Positions 7,090-16,381 of a DNA stretch of 64,000 bases are shown here, one piece after another. The notes below the pieces were generated by a model. The model saw only the letters and a program-made list of their open reading frames with translations. It was not told where the DNA came from and made no database searches. The position numbers were made by a program, and so were the translations under genes. Source of the DNA: Ureibacillus yapensis (lineage in GTDB: Bacteria > Bacillota > Bacilli > Bacillales_A > Planococcaceae); the NCBI RefSeq assembly GCF_003515775.1, contig NZ_QWEI01000001.1:166106-230105 (forward strand), read 5' to 3'. Position 1 is the stretch's first letter; each line of letters begins with the position of its first letter.

Positions 7090-8814
7090 TCAACTGATTT
7101 TCTTCGACGAGAGCTCTCTGCACTCCCTGAATGCGTAATGCTTGCAGCCGATGCATGCATGCCGGTTCAAGCATCCGAGAGCGCGATCGATCGCTTCTCC
7201 TGTGTGGCTGTAAAAATTCCCCTCCCCAATCTCTTTGGATAGTCCATTTTGATCGAGTATTTTCTTTAAGGCGGGTTGTACACCAGTCACGAAAACCGAG
7301 CCTCCTCGGCTTTTAAAATCGCGCAAAATATTTCGGAAATATTCCTCGCCGGTCGTATCGATAAAAGGAACTCTTCCCAACCGCAGAATCAGCGTCGTTG
7401 GTTTCGCATGAATCGAGGATAAGATCGATTGCTCAAACGTTTGCGCTGCCCCAAAGAAAAGCGGACCTTCCACAGTATAGATGCTCACCTGCGGACAATC
7501 ATGGCCCGCATTCACGGCTTGTGGAACTACCTTTCCATTATATTTTTCATGATCAGGCAGCACTTTTGATACAACGAGCATCTCACTCATACGTTTCGCA
7601 AAGAGAATGATGGCCAGCAATAAACCAACTTCAACGGCTATTGTTAAGCTTGTTAATACTGTCAACAAAAATGTGACAACCAAAACGATGGAATCCCCCG
7701 TTTTTAATTTTAGAATATGAGCAAAATGTTTACGTTCACTCATATTCCAGGCAACCATCATTAAAACCGGCGCCAAAGAGGCAAGCGGAATATGAACCGC
7801 AAATGGTGCAAATACAAGCAGCGTCAGAAGCACAAACAAACCATGAATCATTCCCGACATAGGCGAAACTGCACCTGATTTAATATTGGTTGCAGTACGG
7901 GCAATGGCACCGGTTGCAGGGATTCCGCCAAATAACGGCGTTACAATATTGGCTACGCCTTGTCCGATTAATTCTCTATTGCTATCGTGCTTGCTATTTG
8001 TCATGCCATCCGCTACGACCGCGGACAGAAGTGATTCTATTCCTCCAAGCATGGCAATAACAAAGGCTGGACCCAGCAACATCGTAATTTTTTCTAAAGT
8101 GATATCCGGTATGCCAAACTGCGGCAACGTATTCGGTATTGCGCCATAGGTTGAACCGATTGTGGCAACTTGCCCATTCAGGAAAACTACGGCAACCACC
8201 GTACTTGCCACAATTCCCACCAATGCACCGGGCACTTTTGGAAGTATTTTCGGCGTCATCAGCATCACAGCAAAACAAATGATCGCTACCATTACGCTAT
8301 AAACATTCATCGTATCTAAATGACTGCCGATTTCCTTCATATTGTCTATGAACCTCTCATGTTGCTCCATTCCTTTTAAGCCCAGGAAATTGGCAATTTG
8401 ACCTGTAAAAATAATAACTGCAATGCCGGCAGTAAAGCCGATCGTTACTGGTCTGGGAATATACTTAATAAGAATCCCCAATTTAAAGACACCCATCAAA
8501 ACAAGCATTACCCCAGCCATCAAACCGGCAAGCAGCAGATTTTCATAGCCATAGGAAAGTACAATACCTAATAGAATTGGTACGAAGGCGCCAGTTGGAC
8601 CCCCAATTTGATATTTTGAACCACCCAATAAAGAAATTAGTATCCCGGCGATGACGGCTGTGTAAATTCCGTATTCCGGCTTTACACCAGATGCAATGGC
8701 AAAGGACATTGCCAATGGAATGGCCACAATCCCGACAATCGTACCGGACAATAAGTCCTTTTTAAAATAATCAAATGAATACCCTTCAAATCTCCCCGTC
8801 CAAAACTTGCTCAT
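7090..8814 (-). CDS. SulP/SLC26-family anion transporter with STAS domain
   Basis: A 574-residue inner-membrane transporter. The membrane domain (residues ~20-410) starts with the SulP signature region AGTIVGIVAIPLAMSFAIASG and contains the GGSKYQIGGPTGAFVPIL motif and the NIVTPLFGGIPATGAIARTATNI block. A C-terminal STAS domain follows (residues ~450-550, VEGPLFFGAAQTF through RLGRVPFIDTTG). The substrate could be sulfate or bicarbonate; the sequence alone does not decide. A short Cys/His-rich tail (RHACIGCKHYAFREC) is unusual and could bind metal. It stands alone between pdp and spoIIA with terminators on both sides, so it looks inserted relative to the B. subtilis order. Confidence 0.9.
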   Translation of the reverse strand: MSKFWTGRFEGYSFDYFKKDLLSGTIVGIVAIPLAMSFAIASGVKPEYGIYTAVIAGILISLLGGSKYQIGGPTGAFVPILLGIVLSYGYENLLLAGLMAGVMLVLMGVFKLGILIKYIPRPVTIGFTAGIAVIIFTGQIANFLGLKGMEQHERFIDNMKEIGSHLDTMNVYSVMVAIICFAVMLMTPKILPKVPGALVGIVASTVVAVVFLNGQVATIGSTYGAIPNTLPQFGIPDITLEKITMLLGPAFVIAMLGGIESLLSAVVADGMTNSKHDSNRELIGQGVANIVTPLFGGIPATGAIARTATNIKSGAVSPMSGMIHGLFVLLTLLVFAPFAVHIPLASLAPVLMMVAWNMSERKHFAHILKLKTGDSIVLVVTFLLTVLTSLTIAVEVGLLLAIILFAKRMSEMLVVSKVLPDHEKYNGKVVPQAVNAGHDCPQVSIYTVEGPLFFGAAQTFEQSILSSIHAKPTTLILRLGRVPFIDTTGEEYFRNILRDFKSRGGSVFVTGVQPALKKILDQNGLSKEIGEGNFYSHTGEAIDRALGCLNRHACIGCKHYAFRECRELSSKKIS

Positions 8815-8913
8815 AGTATCCCTTCTTTAGTTAAATTTTCTTTCTTAAAAAAAAAACTCCAAGCGCGAAATAGTTAAAATTCACCTCTTTTCAAACAATA
8901 TTTGGAAATAAAA

Positions 8914-8952
8914 AGCAAAAAAAGTTAGCAGCACTTTTATGCTACTAACTTT
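8914..8952 (-). terminator. Terminator of the deoB-pdp operon
   Basis: AAAGTTAGCAGC (8921-8932) pairs with GCTACTAACTTT (8941-8952) with one mismatch. On the minus strand it is followed by a run of seven T. It lies about 110 nt past the pdp stop; the rest of 8815-9063 has no recognised feature. Confidence 0.75.
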
Positions 8953-9063
8953 ATTCTCATTAAGGGTTACCGTCAATAAGAAATTGAAGTTCGCCTTCAT
9001 ATATTTATGATTGTCGCTAACGCTTTCGATACAGTTAAAACATGTGAATCTAGCGGTCACGCG

Positions 9064-10368
9064 TTATTTTGTAATAACCTCTTTAATCAATTGCGGTGCT
9101 TCCACTTTTTCTTCGGAAATCACAATATGTTGATACAATTTTTCTTTTACTTCCGCGATGTTTTCGCTATTCGCGTGGATTGTTAAAATTGATTCGCCTT
9201 CTGTCACTTCGTCGCCCACTTTTTTATGGAGAACAAGACCAACCGACAGATCAATTGTCGACTCTTTTGTCGCACGGCCTGCTCCGAGCAGCATGGCCGC
9301 AACGCCCACATCATCGGCTTCAATTTTTGCAATATAGCCTGAGCTTTTCGCTGGCAGTTCAAATTTATACTTGGCCTGAGGCAGTCGGCTTGGATCATCC
9401 ACCACCGAAGTGTCTCCTCCCTGAGCCTCGACAAACCGCTTGAACACTTCTAGTGCTTTTCCATTTGCAATGACCTCTTGAAGTTGTTGGCGAGCTTCTT
9501 CAATGGATGCTGCTTTGCCGCCTAATACAACCATTTGGGAACCAAGCGTATAGCACAACTCCATTAAATCTTCCGGACCATTTCCGTTTAATGTATCGAT
9601 TGCTTCTTTCACTTCAAGCGCATTACCGATTGCAAACCCAAGCGGCTGGCTCATATCCGAAATAATCGCCATCGTATTGCGGCCAACATTATTGCCGATT
9701 TGCACCATGGCATGAGCCAATTGTTGTGCATCTTCATACGTTTTCATGAAAGCACCATCGCCCGTTTTAACATCCAGTACAATGGCATCTGCCCCTGAGG
9801 CAATTTTTTTGGACATAATGGAACTAGCAATTAGTGGAATGCTTGCCACCGTCCCTGTTACATCACGAAGTGCATAAAGTTTTTTGTCTGCAGGTGTTAA
9901 GTTGCCGCTTTGTCCGACAACGGCAGTTCCGATGTCGTTTACTTGCTTTGTAAATTGTTCGGTTGTTAATTCAACATGGAACCCCTGGATTGATTCCAAT
10001 TTATCGATTGTTCCGCCTGTATGCCCCAACCCGCGTCCACTCATTTTCGCAACAGGAACACCGCATGCCGCGACCATTGCTGCCAATGAAAGTGTTGTTG
10101 TATCACCTACACCGCCAGTTGAGTGTTTATCTACTTTGATGCCTTCAATTCCGGACAAATCAATCTGATCGCCCGATTCCACCATCGCCATAGTTAAGTC
10201 CGCTCGTTCCCGGTCATTCATATCCTGGAAATAGATGGCCATCATTAAACTGCTTACTTGATAATCCGGAATCGAACCTTCTGTATAACCTTGCACAAAA
10301 AAGCGGATTTCTTCGGAAGTCAGTTCTTCCCCATTGCGTTTTTTTTCAATAATATCAACCATTCTCAT
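9064..10368 (-). CDS. pdp: Pyrimidine-nucleoside phosphorylase
   Basis: Pdp cleaves uridine, deoxyuridine and thymidine with phosphate, giving base plus (deoxy)ribose-1-phosphate. The 434-residue protein is nearly colinear with B. subtilis Pdp: the start [17 protein letters not shown], the phosphate/nucleoside site [14 protein letters not shown] near residues 80-93, and the family signature [18 protein letters not shown] near 108-125. It follows deoB by only 13 bp, so the two form a nucleoside salvage operon in which DeoB converts the pentose-1-phosphate product to the 5-phosphate. In B. subtilis a purine phosphorylase gene occupies this position instead. Confidence 0.95.
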   Translation of the reverse strand: MRMVDIIEKKRNGEELTSEEIRFFVQGYTEGSIPDYQVSSLMMAIYFQDMNDRERADLTMAMVESGDQIDLSGIEGIKVDKHSTGGVGDTTTLSLAAMVAACGVPVAKMSGRGLGHTGGTIDKLESIQGFHVELTTEQFTKQVNDIGTAVVGQSGNLTPADKKLYALRDVTGTVASIPLIASSIMSKKIASGADAIVLDVKTGDGAFMKTYEDAQQLAHAMVQIGNNVGRNTMAIISDMSQPLGFAIGNALEVKEAIDTLNGNGPEDLMELCYTLGSQMVVLGGKAASIEEARQQLQEVIANGKALEVFKRFVEAQGGDTSVVDDPSRLPQAKYKFELPAKSSGYIAKIEADDVGVAAMLLGAGRATKESTIDLSVGLVLHKKVGDEVTEGESILTIHANSENIAEVKEKLYQHIVISEEKVEAPQLIKEVITK

Positions 10369-10381
10369 CTGCTGGCACCTC

Positions 10382-11560
10382 CTATTTTAAGTTTGATAAG
10401 AAACTTGTGCCGAATGGCGGTGTTTCCACATCAAAGTTCTCTGCAATTGTCGCCGCAATATCTGCAAACGTGTTGCGCAGCGGCAACTCATTGCCTGTTT
10501 CAAATCTTGGCGAATAGACCACCAAAGGAACATATTCCCGGGTATGGTCAGTTCCAGGGAAAGTAGGGTCATTTCCATGATCCGCAGTGATGATCAATAA
10601 GTCATCGTCACTTAGGGCCGGCAGTATTTCAGGCAAACGGCGGTCAAATTCCTCCAACGCTTCTCCATAACCAATTGGATCGCGACGGTGACCAAAATTC
10701 GCATCAAAATCAACCAAATTCAAGAAGCTGATTCCGTGGAAATCGCGACGAACGACTTTGGACAATTGATCCATTCCATCTGTATTGTTTTTTGTGCGAA
10801 TACTTTCCGTCACACCTTCGCCATTATATATATCCGAAATTTTCCCGATGGCAATTACATCAAGGTTCGCATCTTTTAATGCATTCATTGTTGTGCGGCC
10901 AAATGGCTTCAGTGCATAATCATGGCGATTTGATGTACGCGTAAAATGACCTGGTGTGCCGATGAAAGGACGTGCAATGACCCGTCCAACCAGAAATTCG
11001 GGTTCCAATGTGATTTCACGAGCGATTTCACAGATTTTATATAACTCTTCCAAAGGAACAATGTCCTCATGTGCTGCGATTTGAAGAACAGGGTCAGCGG
11101 ATGTATAGACAATAATCGCACCTGTTTCCATATGCTCCGGTCCCAATTCGTCAATAATCGCGGTACCGCTTGCAGGTATATTGCCGATGACTTTGCGGCC
11201 TGTTCTCTCTTCTAGTTTCTGGATTAATTCAGCTGGAAATCCTTCCGGGTAAACTTTGAATGGCTTATCAATATTCAACCCCATGATTTCCCAATGCCCA
11301 GTCATTGTATCCTTGCCGACAGAAGCTTCCTGCATCATGCCATAATACGCTTTTGGCTGTGCAGCTATGTCAATTCCTTTTATTTCGCGGATATTCGATA
11401 GTCCCAGTGATCCCATATTCGGCATGGAAAGCCCATTCATTTTTTCAGCAATATGCCCTAAAGTGTCTGCCCCTTCATCTCCGAACTTCTGGGCATCGGG
11501 CGCTTCACCTATTCCTACAGAATCCAATACAACAACATGTATTTTTTTAAACGGTTTCAT
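10382..11560 (-). CDS. deoB: Phosphopentomutase
   Basis: DeoB (Drm) interconverts (deoxy)ribose-1-phosphate and -5-phosphate. The 392-residue alkaline-phosphatase-superfamily protein shows the metal-site sequence [14 protein letters not shown] near the N terminus, the [10 protein letters not shown] catalytic segment (threonine nucleophile near residue 86), and the C-terminal metal ligands in ITADHGNDP and [10 protein letters not shown]. It is the first gene of the deoB-pdp operon; a cre-like site lies about 90 bp upstream. A GAGG-type ribosome site precedes the ATG. Confidence 0.96.
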   Translation of the reverse strand: MKPFKKIHVVVLDSVGIGEAPDAQKFGDEGADTLGHIAEKMNGLSMPNMGSLGLSNIREIKGIDIAAQPKAYYGMMQEASVGKDTMTGHWEIMGLNIDKPFKVYPEGFPAELIQKLEERTGRKVIGNIPASGTAIIDELGPEHMETGAIIVYTSADPVLQIAAHEDIVPLEELYKICEIAREITLEPEFLVGRVIARPFIGTPGHFTRTSNRHDYALKPFGRTTMNALKDANLDVIAIGKISDIYNGEGVTESIRTKNNTDGMDQLSKVVRRDFHGISFLNLVDFDANFGHRRDPIGYGEALEEFDRRLPEILPALSDDDLLIITADHGNDPTFPGTDHTREYVPLVVYSPRFETGNELPLRNTFADIAATIAENFDVETPPFGTSFLSNLK

Positions 11561-11647
11561 TTTTGTGTCCTCCTCATTCTTCTAGCTCCGAAAAGAGAAT
11601 CTCCAATTCTGATTTGCGCGCTATTTAGATTGATGCACAGCTTGCAA

Positions 11648-11661
11648 TGATAGCGCTTTAA
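11648..11661 (-). promoter_or_regulatory. Candidate CcpA cre site upstream of deoB
   Basis: Read on the minus strand the 14-mer TTAAAGCGCTATCA matches the cre consensus TGWAANCGNTNWCA at all defined positions but one. It lies 87 bp before the deoB start, in a 235-bp gap otherwise without recognised elements. Deoxynucleoside catabolic genes of B. subtilis are known to be under carbon catabolite control, which fits. Confidence 0.5.
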
Positions 11662-11795
11662 TTTAGCGTTATTTCATGAAGTATTTAATTTATTTAAATT
11701 AATGTGCCATTTACTATTTTAATCAAAGGTCAGACATCTTACAAATAAATTACTAGTTTTTTGTATATTACCCGTTTTATCGAATGATATGTTTA

Positions 11796-12698
11796 CTAGG
11801 CACGGGGATGAAATTGCTTATACACTTCGGAAAGTCTTGTTTTGCTGATATGTGTATAGACTTGCGTCGTGGAAATATCCGCATGCCCAAGCATTTCCTG
11901 GACTGCACGCAAGTCTGCGCCATTTTCGATCAAATGGGTAGCAAAACTATGGCGCAATATATGCGGTGTAATTTCTTTTTGGATTTTGGCGTTCGCAGCA
12001 TGCTCTTTTAATAATTTCCAACAACCTTGGCGAGTTAAACGCTTTCCTCTACGATTTATAAAAAATGCTTCCGTTTTTGGGTAAGTCCCCTGCAAAGTTG
12101 AACGGGCATTTTGCAAATATTGATTTACTGCATGAATGGCATTTTTGCCTAAAGGCACGATGCGTTCTTTCCCGCCTTTGCCGAATACACGGACAAAGCC
12201 CATGGTTAAGTGAACGTCATCAAGGTTTAAGCCGATAAGTTCACTAATACGCATGCCTGTCCCATATAAAAGTTCAAGCATGGCCATATCACGAACTCCT
12301 TGAGGTTTATTGCGGTCAGGCGCTTGAATCAAGGCTTCCACTTCTTCAATGGATAATACTTTCGGCAGCTTTTGTTCAATTTGCGGCATTTCCAAATGTA
12401 CCGTCGGATCTTTTTCCGTAATTTTTTCGCGCAATAAAAACTGGTGGAATGATCGGATGGAAGAAATATGGCGGGCAATCGTACGTGCCGAAATCCCCGT
12501 GTTTCTTAACGTTTCCAAATGAAGCAAAATATTCGTTCTTTCCACTTCATTCAAGGATGTAAGCGCTTGCTGTGTATGTATATGCTCAACATAACTTTCC
12601 AAATCCCGACGATAAGACATTAATGTGTTATCCGATAACTGCCGTTCCACTCTCAAAAAATGAAGATAATCCAATATCGCTTCTTTCGCCTCTTGCAT
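11796..12698 (-). CDS. xerD: Tyrosine recombinase XerD
   Basis: XerD resolves chromosome dimers at dif with its partner CodV/XerC. The protein has about 300 residues. The N-terminal SAM-like domain covers residues ~1-90 (LRVERQLSDNTLMSYRRDL). The catalytic domain shows the first Arg in YGTGMRISELIGLNL, the HILRHSFATHL box (H-x-x-R), the second His in MLGHADISTTQ, and the nucleophile Tyr in VYTHIS. I favour XerD over CodV because of the fur-xerD-deoB order. The start is uncertain: ATG codons at 12710 and 12698 follow GGAAGGA; I use 12698 for spacing and family length. Confidence 0.92.
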   Translation of the reverse strand: MQEAKEAILDYLHFLRVERQLSDNTLMSYRRDLESYVEHIHTQQALTSLNEVERTNILLHLETLRNTGISARTIARHISSIRSFHQFLLREKITEKDPTVHLEMPQIEQKLPKVLSIEEVEALIQAPDRNKPQGVRDMAMLELLYGTGMRISELIGLNLDDVHLTMGFVRVFGKGGKERIVPLGKNAIHAVNQYLQNARSTLQGTYPKTEAFFINRRGKRLTRQGCWKLLKEHAANAKIQKEITPHILRHSFATHLIENGADLRAVQEMLGHADISTTQVYTHISKTRLSEVYKQFHPRA

Positions 12699-12866
12699 AT
12701 CTATCACCATTCCTTCCAACTTTAACTATAATTTCTTTCAATATCCTACACAAGAGCATGGTCTTCTGAAGGTATATGAAATGCACCCGGGCGTATTTAG
12801 TCCAGATTTAATCGAGAACGCTCGATCAACTTTCTTTGAAAATCTGGGGCACCCGCCGGAGGGTTA

Positions 12867-12962
12867 AACTTCATTCAGTTAGAGTTGAACACATCTAATT
12901 GATTTATCTTTTCATTCATCTCACATACTTACAGAAGTAGATGACTATTACTGAATGAAGTT
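12867..12962. repeat. MITE-like or structured inverted-repeat element
   Basis: AACTTCATTCAGT (12867-12879) is repeated in perfect inverted orientation as ACTGAATGAAGTT (12950-12962), and the arms extend to about 19 bp with two mismatches. Inside, CATCTA and TAGATG can pair again, so the 96-nt unit folds as one long interrupted hairpin. It lies downstream of the fur terminator. It has no coding capacity. It could be a MITE remnant or a structured RNA. The remainder of 12720-12866 has no recognised feature. Confidence 0.5.
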
Positions 12963-13007
12963 AAAAAGGATGCACAATTGTTTGCTAAAACGAATTGTAC
13001 ATCCTTT
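12963..13007 (-). terminator. Terminator of fur
   Basis: AAAGGATGCACAATT (12965-12979) pairs with AATTGTACATCCTTT (12993-13007) with one mismatch; on the minus strand the stem runs into TTTTT. It begins just past the fur stop codon. Confidence 0.85.
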
Positions 13008-13009
13008 AA

Positions 13010-13462
13010 TCATTTCTTTTCATCATTATTGTGGCATCTGTGGCAAATGCCATGGAATGTTAAACGGTGGTCTTTTATTATAAAATTCCAGCGTTTTTCG
13101 ACAATCGCTTCCACATCGTCCAATAAATCTTCCTGAATTTCATCCACTGCTCCGCATTCAATGCAGACAAGGTGATGATGGAAATGTTTAGCACCTTCTT
13201 GCCGAAGGTCATAGCGGGATACGCCATCGCCAAAATTAATTTTATCAACAATTTTCAACTCAGTTAATAATTCCAATGTTCGATAAACCGTTGCCAGTCC
13301 AATTTCCGGTGCTTTATCTTTTACTAGCAAATAGACATCTTCAGCACTCAGATGGTCTTCTTCATGTTCCAATAGTACTGCAACTGTCGCTTCACGCTGT
13401 GGCGTCAGTTTATAGCCAGCACTATGCAACTGCTTTTTAATACGATCAATACGGCTTTCCAT
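13010..13462 (-). CDS. fur: Ferric uptake regulator Fur
   Basis: An iron-responsive DNA-binding repressor of 150 residues, almost colinear with B. subtilis Fur (MESRIDRIKKQLHSAGYKLTPQ). The winged helix covers residues 1-85 (EIGLATVYRTLELL recognition region). Metal-site residues are visible in HFHHHLVCIECGAVDE near residues 93-108 and in the C-terminal HGICHRCHNN, giving two CxxC zinc pairs. The SD AGGAGGG at 7 nt selects the ATG at 13462 over one seven codons upstream. It is a monocistronic gene with its own strong terminator. Confidence 0.96.
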   Translation of the reverse strand: MESRIDRIKKQLHSAGYKLTPQREATVAVLLEHEEDHLSAEDVYLLVKDKAPEIGLATVYRTLELLTELKIVDKINFGDGVSRYDLRQEGAKHFHHHLVCIECGAVDEIQEDLLDDVEAIVEKRWNFIIKDHRLTFHGICHRCHNNDEKK

Positions 13463-13564
13463 AAGACGCCCTCCTAAACTCATTCTATTATATCAAATGA
13501 GCAAAAGCGATTACAAGAGAGGGATGAAATAGATTATAAAACTTCCACTTTAAGAATCATTCCA

Positions 13565-14092
13565 TCAGTGTAATTGAAAACGTGGCAGCACATAGGAAAT
13601 TGCAGCAATTTCACCTGCACAGATAACGGATAATGCCACCAAAACGGTTACAAATAATCTTTGTGAAAAGAAATACTTCTTCTGGGGTCCCACTTTTTTT
13701 GCCGAATAAACGGAACAAAGGACAAAAAGCAAGAAACAGTATACGAGCTGAAACGGGAACCACCAAACACTATACACCAGCAGCGATTCTTGTTGTGTTA
13801 ATAGAAACACAGAGCTGAATCCAAAAAAGGTAATTTTCACGGCAACCACGAATTTAGCCAACACATGCAAATACGAGTGCGTTGCAAAAAATAAGACGAG
13901 CACCATCCATGCAACAAGAGGTATGATGGTCCCCAGCTTTGAAATATCCGTTAACTCCAATATCCTTGGATCAATATAACCGATCAATTGCATGGACTTG
14001 TCCAAGGGAAAAAATTGAAAGCATACCACGCCGCTTACAAAACTAATTGCTAGAATGATAGCATATTGAAGAAACAATACGGAACGAAACAT
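13565..14092 (-). CDS. spoIIM: SpoIIM-like multi-pass membrane protein
   Basis: A 175-residue membrane protein with about five hydrophobic segments (near residues 5-27, 50-70, 72-95, 105-130 and 145-168). It occupies the position of spoIIM in the B. subtilis order (nudF, spoIIM, fur, xerD). Alignment by eye of the region YSVWWFPFQLVYCFLLFV with the LPQNVILIPVFIF region of SpoIIM is suggestive but weak, and the protein is about 40 residues shorter. SpoIIM acts with SpoIID and SpoIIP in septal peptidoglycan degradation during engulfment. AGGAG 8 nt before the ATG at 14092 sets the start. Identity is mainly by synteny and topology. Confidence 0.55.
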   Translation of the reverse strand: MFRSVLFLQYAIILAISFVSGVVCFQFFPLDKSMQLIGYIDPRILELTDISKLGTIIPLVAWMVLVLFFATHSYLHVLAKFVVAVKITFFGFSSVFLLTQQESLLVYSVWWFPFQLVYCFLLFVLCSVYSAKKVGPQKKYFFSQRLFVTVLVALSVICAGEIAAISYVLPRFQLH

Positions 14093-14175
14093 AAGCATTC
14101 TCCTTTCGTTGTTACAGCTTATGCTCATTCTCTATCAATATACCCTCGAACTAGTTTGGATTTTTATCTAATCAT

Positions 14176-14724
14176 CTATTTTTTTGTGAGGCAGCTCTTC
14201 ATCCATAAAACAGCAAAAGCTGTCTTCGCATCATAAATTTTTTGTTCCTGCACAAGCTGCTCTGCTTCTTCAACAGTTACTTCCATCAACTCTACAAATT
14301 CATCCTCATCAAGATCGGCTTTTTCCTCTATTTTATATAAATCCTGTGCGACAAACAAATGAACAATCTCATCCGCAAAACCAGGCGATGTAGCGAACGT
14401 TTGCAGATAAGTCAGCTGGTGTGCGCCATACCCCGTCTCTTCTTCCAATTCCCTTCTTGCGGTGATTTCAGGTTTTTCTCCGGGCTCCAGTTTACCAGCC
14501 GGAATCTCAATGATCGACCGTTCCAGCGCTTTTCGATATTGTTCGACCAAAACCAGCTTCCCTTCTTTGGTGATTGCTATAATGGCAACCGCCCCTGGGT
14601 GATTTATAATTTCCCTTTTCGCTTCTTTGCCGTTTGGCAAAATCACATCATCTACTTTTAACGAAATGACTTTTCCTTTAAAAATAGAATTGGAACGGAA
14701 TGATTTTTCCTCGAATTTTTTCAT
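14176..14724 (-). CDS. nudF: ADP-ribose pyrophosphatase (Nudix hydrolase)
   Basis: NudF hydrolyses ADP-ribose to AMP and ribose-5-phosphate. The 182-residue protein starts MKKFEEKSFRSN; GGAGG 8 nt upstream selects this ATG. The Nudix box lies around residues 79-101: GKLEPGEKPEITARRELEEE, with the REL-EE core visible, followed by TGYG. The downstream SPGFADEIVHLF motif is typical of the ADP-ribose subgroup. Length and sequence track B. subtilis NudF (185 aa). It heads a minus-strand unit with the SpoIIM-like gene. Confidence 0.93.
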   Translation of the reverse strand: MKKFEEKSFRSNSIFKGKVISLKVDDVILPNGKEAKREIINHPGAVAIIAITKEGKLVLVEQYRKALERSIIEIPAGKLEPGEKPEITARRELEEETGYGAHQLTYLQTFATSPGFADEIVHLFVAQDLYKIEEKADLDEDEFVELMEVTVEEAEQLVQEQKIYDAKTAFAVLWMKSCLTKK

Positions 14725-14806
14725 TTGCAAATGCCTCCGCTTGTCGATATTGTTCTTTTCATTGTACCATTAGTGAAAGAATTTGTTGGGAAAAGAGGGA
14801 GATTCG

Positions 14807-15706
14807 ATGAAAAAAAGAACGTTGGGAAACAGTTCGCTGCAAATATCCGAAATAAGTTTAGGCTGCATGTCGCTTCCTGCAACGATCCGGGAGGCAAAGC
14901 CGATTGTGGAAGCGGCTCTTGATGCGGGCGTAAACTATTTTGATACGGCCGACCTTTATGATCGAGGGGAAAACGAGAGAATAATAGGAGAGCTTCTGAA
15001 GCCGGTTCGCCAGAATGTCTTCATCGCAACAAAAGTCGGCAATCGCTGGAATGAAGGCAAGGAAGGCTGGCATTGGGATGCTTCTCCCGAACATATCGAG
15101 AATGGACTAAAAGAAAGTTTGAAAAGATTAAAAACAGATTATGTGGATGTTTATCAGCTTCATGGGGGCACAACAGAAGATTCATGGCATGAAATCATAG
15201 ATACGTTCGAGCGGTTGAAAAAACAAGGATATATAAGAGAATACGGGATCTCTTCCATTCGTCCAAGCGTTTTTAAACCCTTCTTGCAAAACAGCCAAGC
15301 CATTTCCAACATGATGCAATATAACCTGCTGGATCGCCGTCCGGAAGAATGGTTCGATGATATCGCGTCAACCGGCGCTTCGGTTGTAACGCGCGGTTCC
15401 ATCGCAAAAGGCTTGTTAACAAACGAATGGGAAAATCGTCTGGAAAAATCAAATAGCTATTTAAGCTATACAAAAGAAGAGTTGAAAGAAGCACTGAATA
15501 CACTTCAAAATCATTACGAAGACATTCACGCATTAAGTTTGGCTTATAACCTGAGCCACCCCGTAATTGCTTCTACAGTAATTGGGGCAAGCTCAAAGCA
15601 GCAATTTCTTGAGAACCTGAAAGCATATGAAAAAGCACAGTCGATACAGGATTTTGCAGCCGTTCAACGAATCACAAAGAAAGATTTGTATACTGACCAT
15701 CGATGA
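14807..15706 (+). CDS. yqkF: Aldo/keto reductase (YqkF-like)
   Basis: A roughly 300-residue NADPH-dependent aldo/keto reductase with a TIM-barrel fold; the physiological substrate is unknown. The catalytic tetrad is visible: Asp and Tyr in NYFDTADLYDRG, Lys in IATKVGNRW and His in YQLHGG. It closely follows B. subtilis YqkF (ISSIRPSVFKPF, LLDRRPEEW), and the position next to nudF is conserved. GAGGGAG 6 nt before the ATG at 14807 sets the start. The stop overlaps the start of the VanZ-like gene (ATGA), so they are co-translated. Confidence 0.92.
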   Translation: MKKRTLGNSSLQISEISLGCMSLPATIREAKPIVEAALDAGVNYFDTADLYDRGENERIIGELLKPVRQNVFIATKVGNRWNEGKEGWHWDASPEHIENGLKESLKRLKTDYVDVYQLHGGTTEDSWHEIIDTFERLKKQGYIREYGISSIRPSVFKPFLQNSQAISNMMQYNLLDRRPEEWFDDIASTGASVVTRGSIAKGLLTNEWENRLEKSNSYLSYTKEELKEALNTLQNHYEDIHALSLAYNLSHPVIASTVIGASSKQQFLENLKAYEKAQSIQDFAAVQRITKKDLYTDHR

Positions 15707-16194
15707 AAAAATATATTGCAGCAATCTTGGTCGTTTTGTTTGGCCTATTTTGCCTTTCCAGCATGAGCTATGAACAACAAACCATTGTCCCTGCATTACA
15801 GGAGAATTTAGAAAATAAGCCATTCTATGATTTGCTTAGTAAAATCGAGGTTCCTTATTGGGGACAAACCATCTCGGTGGAAACGCGCGGCTATTATTAC
15901 TTTATTGAATTTCTGTTTCGAAAAGGGCTTCATTTTGTTGGCTACGGATTAATTGCCCTTTTATTTTACATTTTGTATCGCAAGTTTAAGTTCAATGTTT
16001 CTATGATTTACGCGGTTTTAACAACCTTTGTGGTGGCGTCGCTCGATGAACTTCGCCAATCCTTTGTACCGGGCCGGACAGGCGTCTTTCAGGATGTCTT
16101 GCTCGATACGGCGGGAGCCATTACATTTATTTTCCTCTACAAACTGTTGAAGGCGATTTTTCCCGGGAGGAAAAAACCATCATTAAAATCGTAA
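15703..16194 (+). CDS. VanZ-family membrane protein
   Basis: A 163-residue membrane protein with four predicted helices (residues ~5-22, ~68-88, ~95-115, ~130-150). The VanZ signature is present: an F-x-x-K-x-x-H segment (FRKGLHFVGYGLIALLFY) and the later DELRQSFVPGRTGVFQDVLLDTAG block, in which the E-x-x-Q and D-x-x-x-x-x-x-G motif residues are conserved. VanZ-type proteins have been linked to low-level teicoplanin resistance, but the role of chromosomal members is generally unclear. It overlaps the aldo/keto reductase by 4 nt and ends at a terminator. Confidence 0.88.
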   Translation: MKKYIAAILVVLFGLFCLSSMSYEQQTIVPALQENLENKPFYDLLSKIEVPYWGQTISVETRGYYYFIEFLFRKGLHFVGYGLIALLFYILYRKFKFNVSMIYAVLTTFVVASLDELRQSFVPGRTGVFQDVLLDTAGAITFIFLYKLLKAIFPGRKKPSLKS

Positions 16195-16223
16195 ATGCTT
16201 TGGGGTAGTGAAGCAATGAAATT

Positions 16224-16262
16224 AAGGATACTTCTTGATTATCAAAAGATGTATCCTTTTTT
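16224..16262 (+). terminator. Terminator after the VanZ-like gene
   Basis: AAGGATAC (16224-16231) pairs with GTATCCTT (16251-16258), followed by TTTTTT. Confidence 0.8.
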
Positions 16263-16297
16263 CCATCTTCCGCTTGGAAACTTTTCCAAAATAATAC

Positions 16298-16325
16298 TAG
16301 ATTTAACCAAGAAGTTTGGTATAAT
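16298..16325 (+). promoter_or_regulatory. Candidate promoter for the glycine riboswitch and permease
   Basis: A consensus -10 TATAAT (16320-16325) lies 16 nt after a weak -35 TAGATT (16298-16303). Transcription would start near 16332 and run through a palindrome, the riboswitch and the permease gene. Confidence 0.45.
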
Positions 16326-16381
16326 AATTTCATCAGTGATTTAGTGGACGATCGTATATTGAATTTCTGATATTTTAAATC

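Noticed and set aside
11796-12698. Tyrosine recombinase as integrase of an island
   Set aside because: The fur-xerD-deoB order identifies it as the housekeeping dimer-resolution enzyme XerD.
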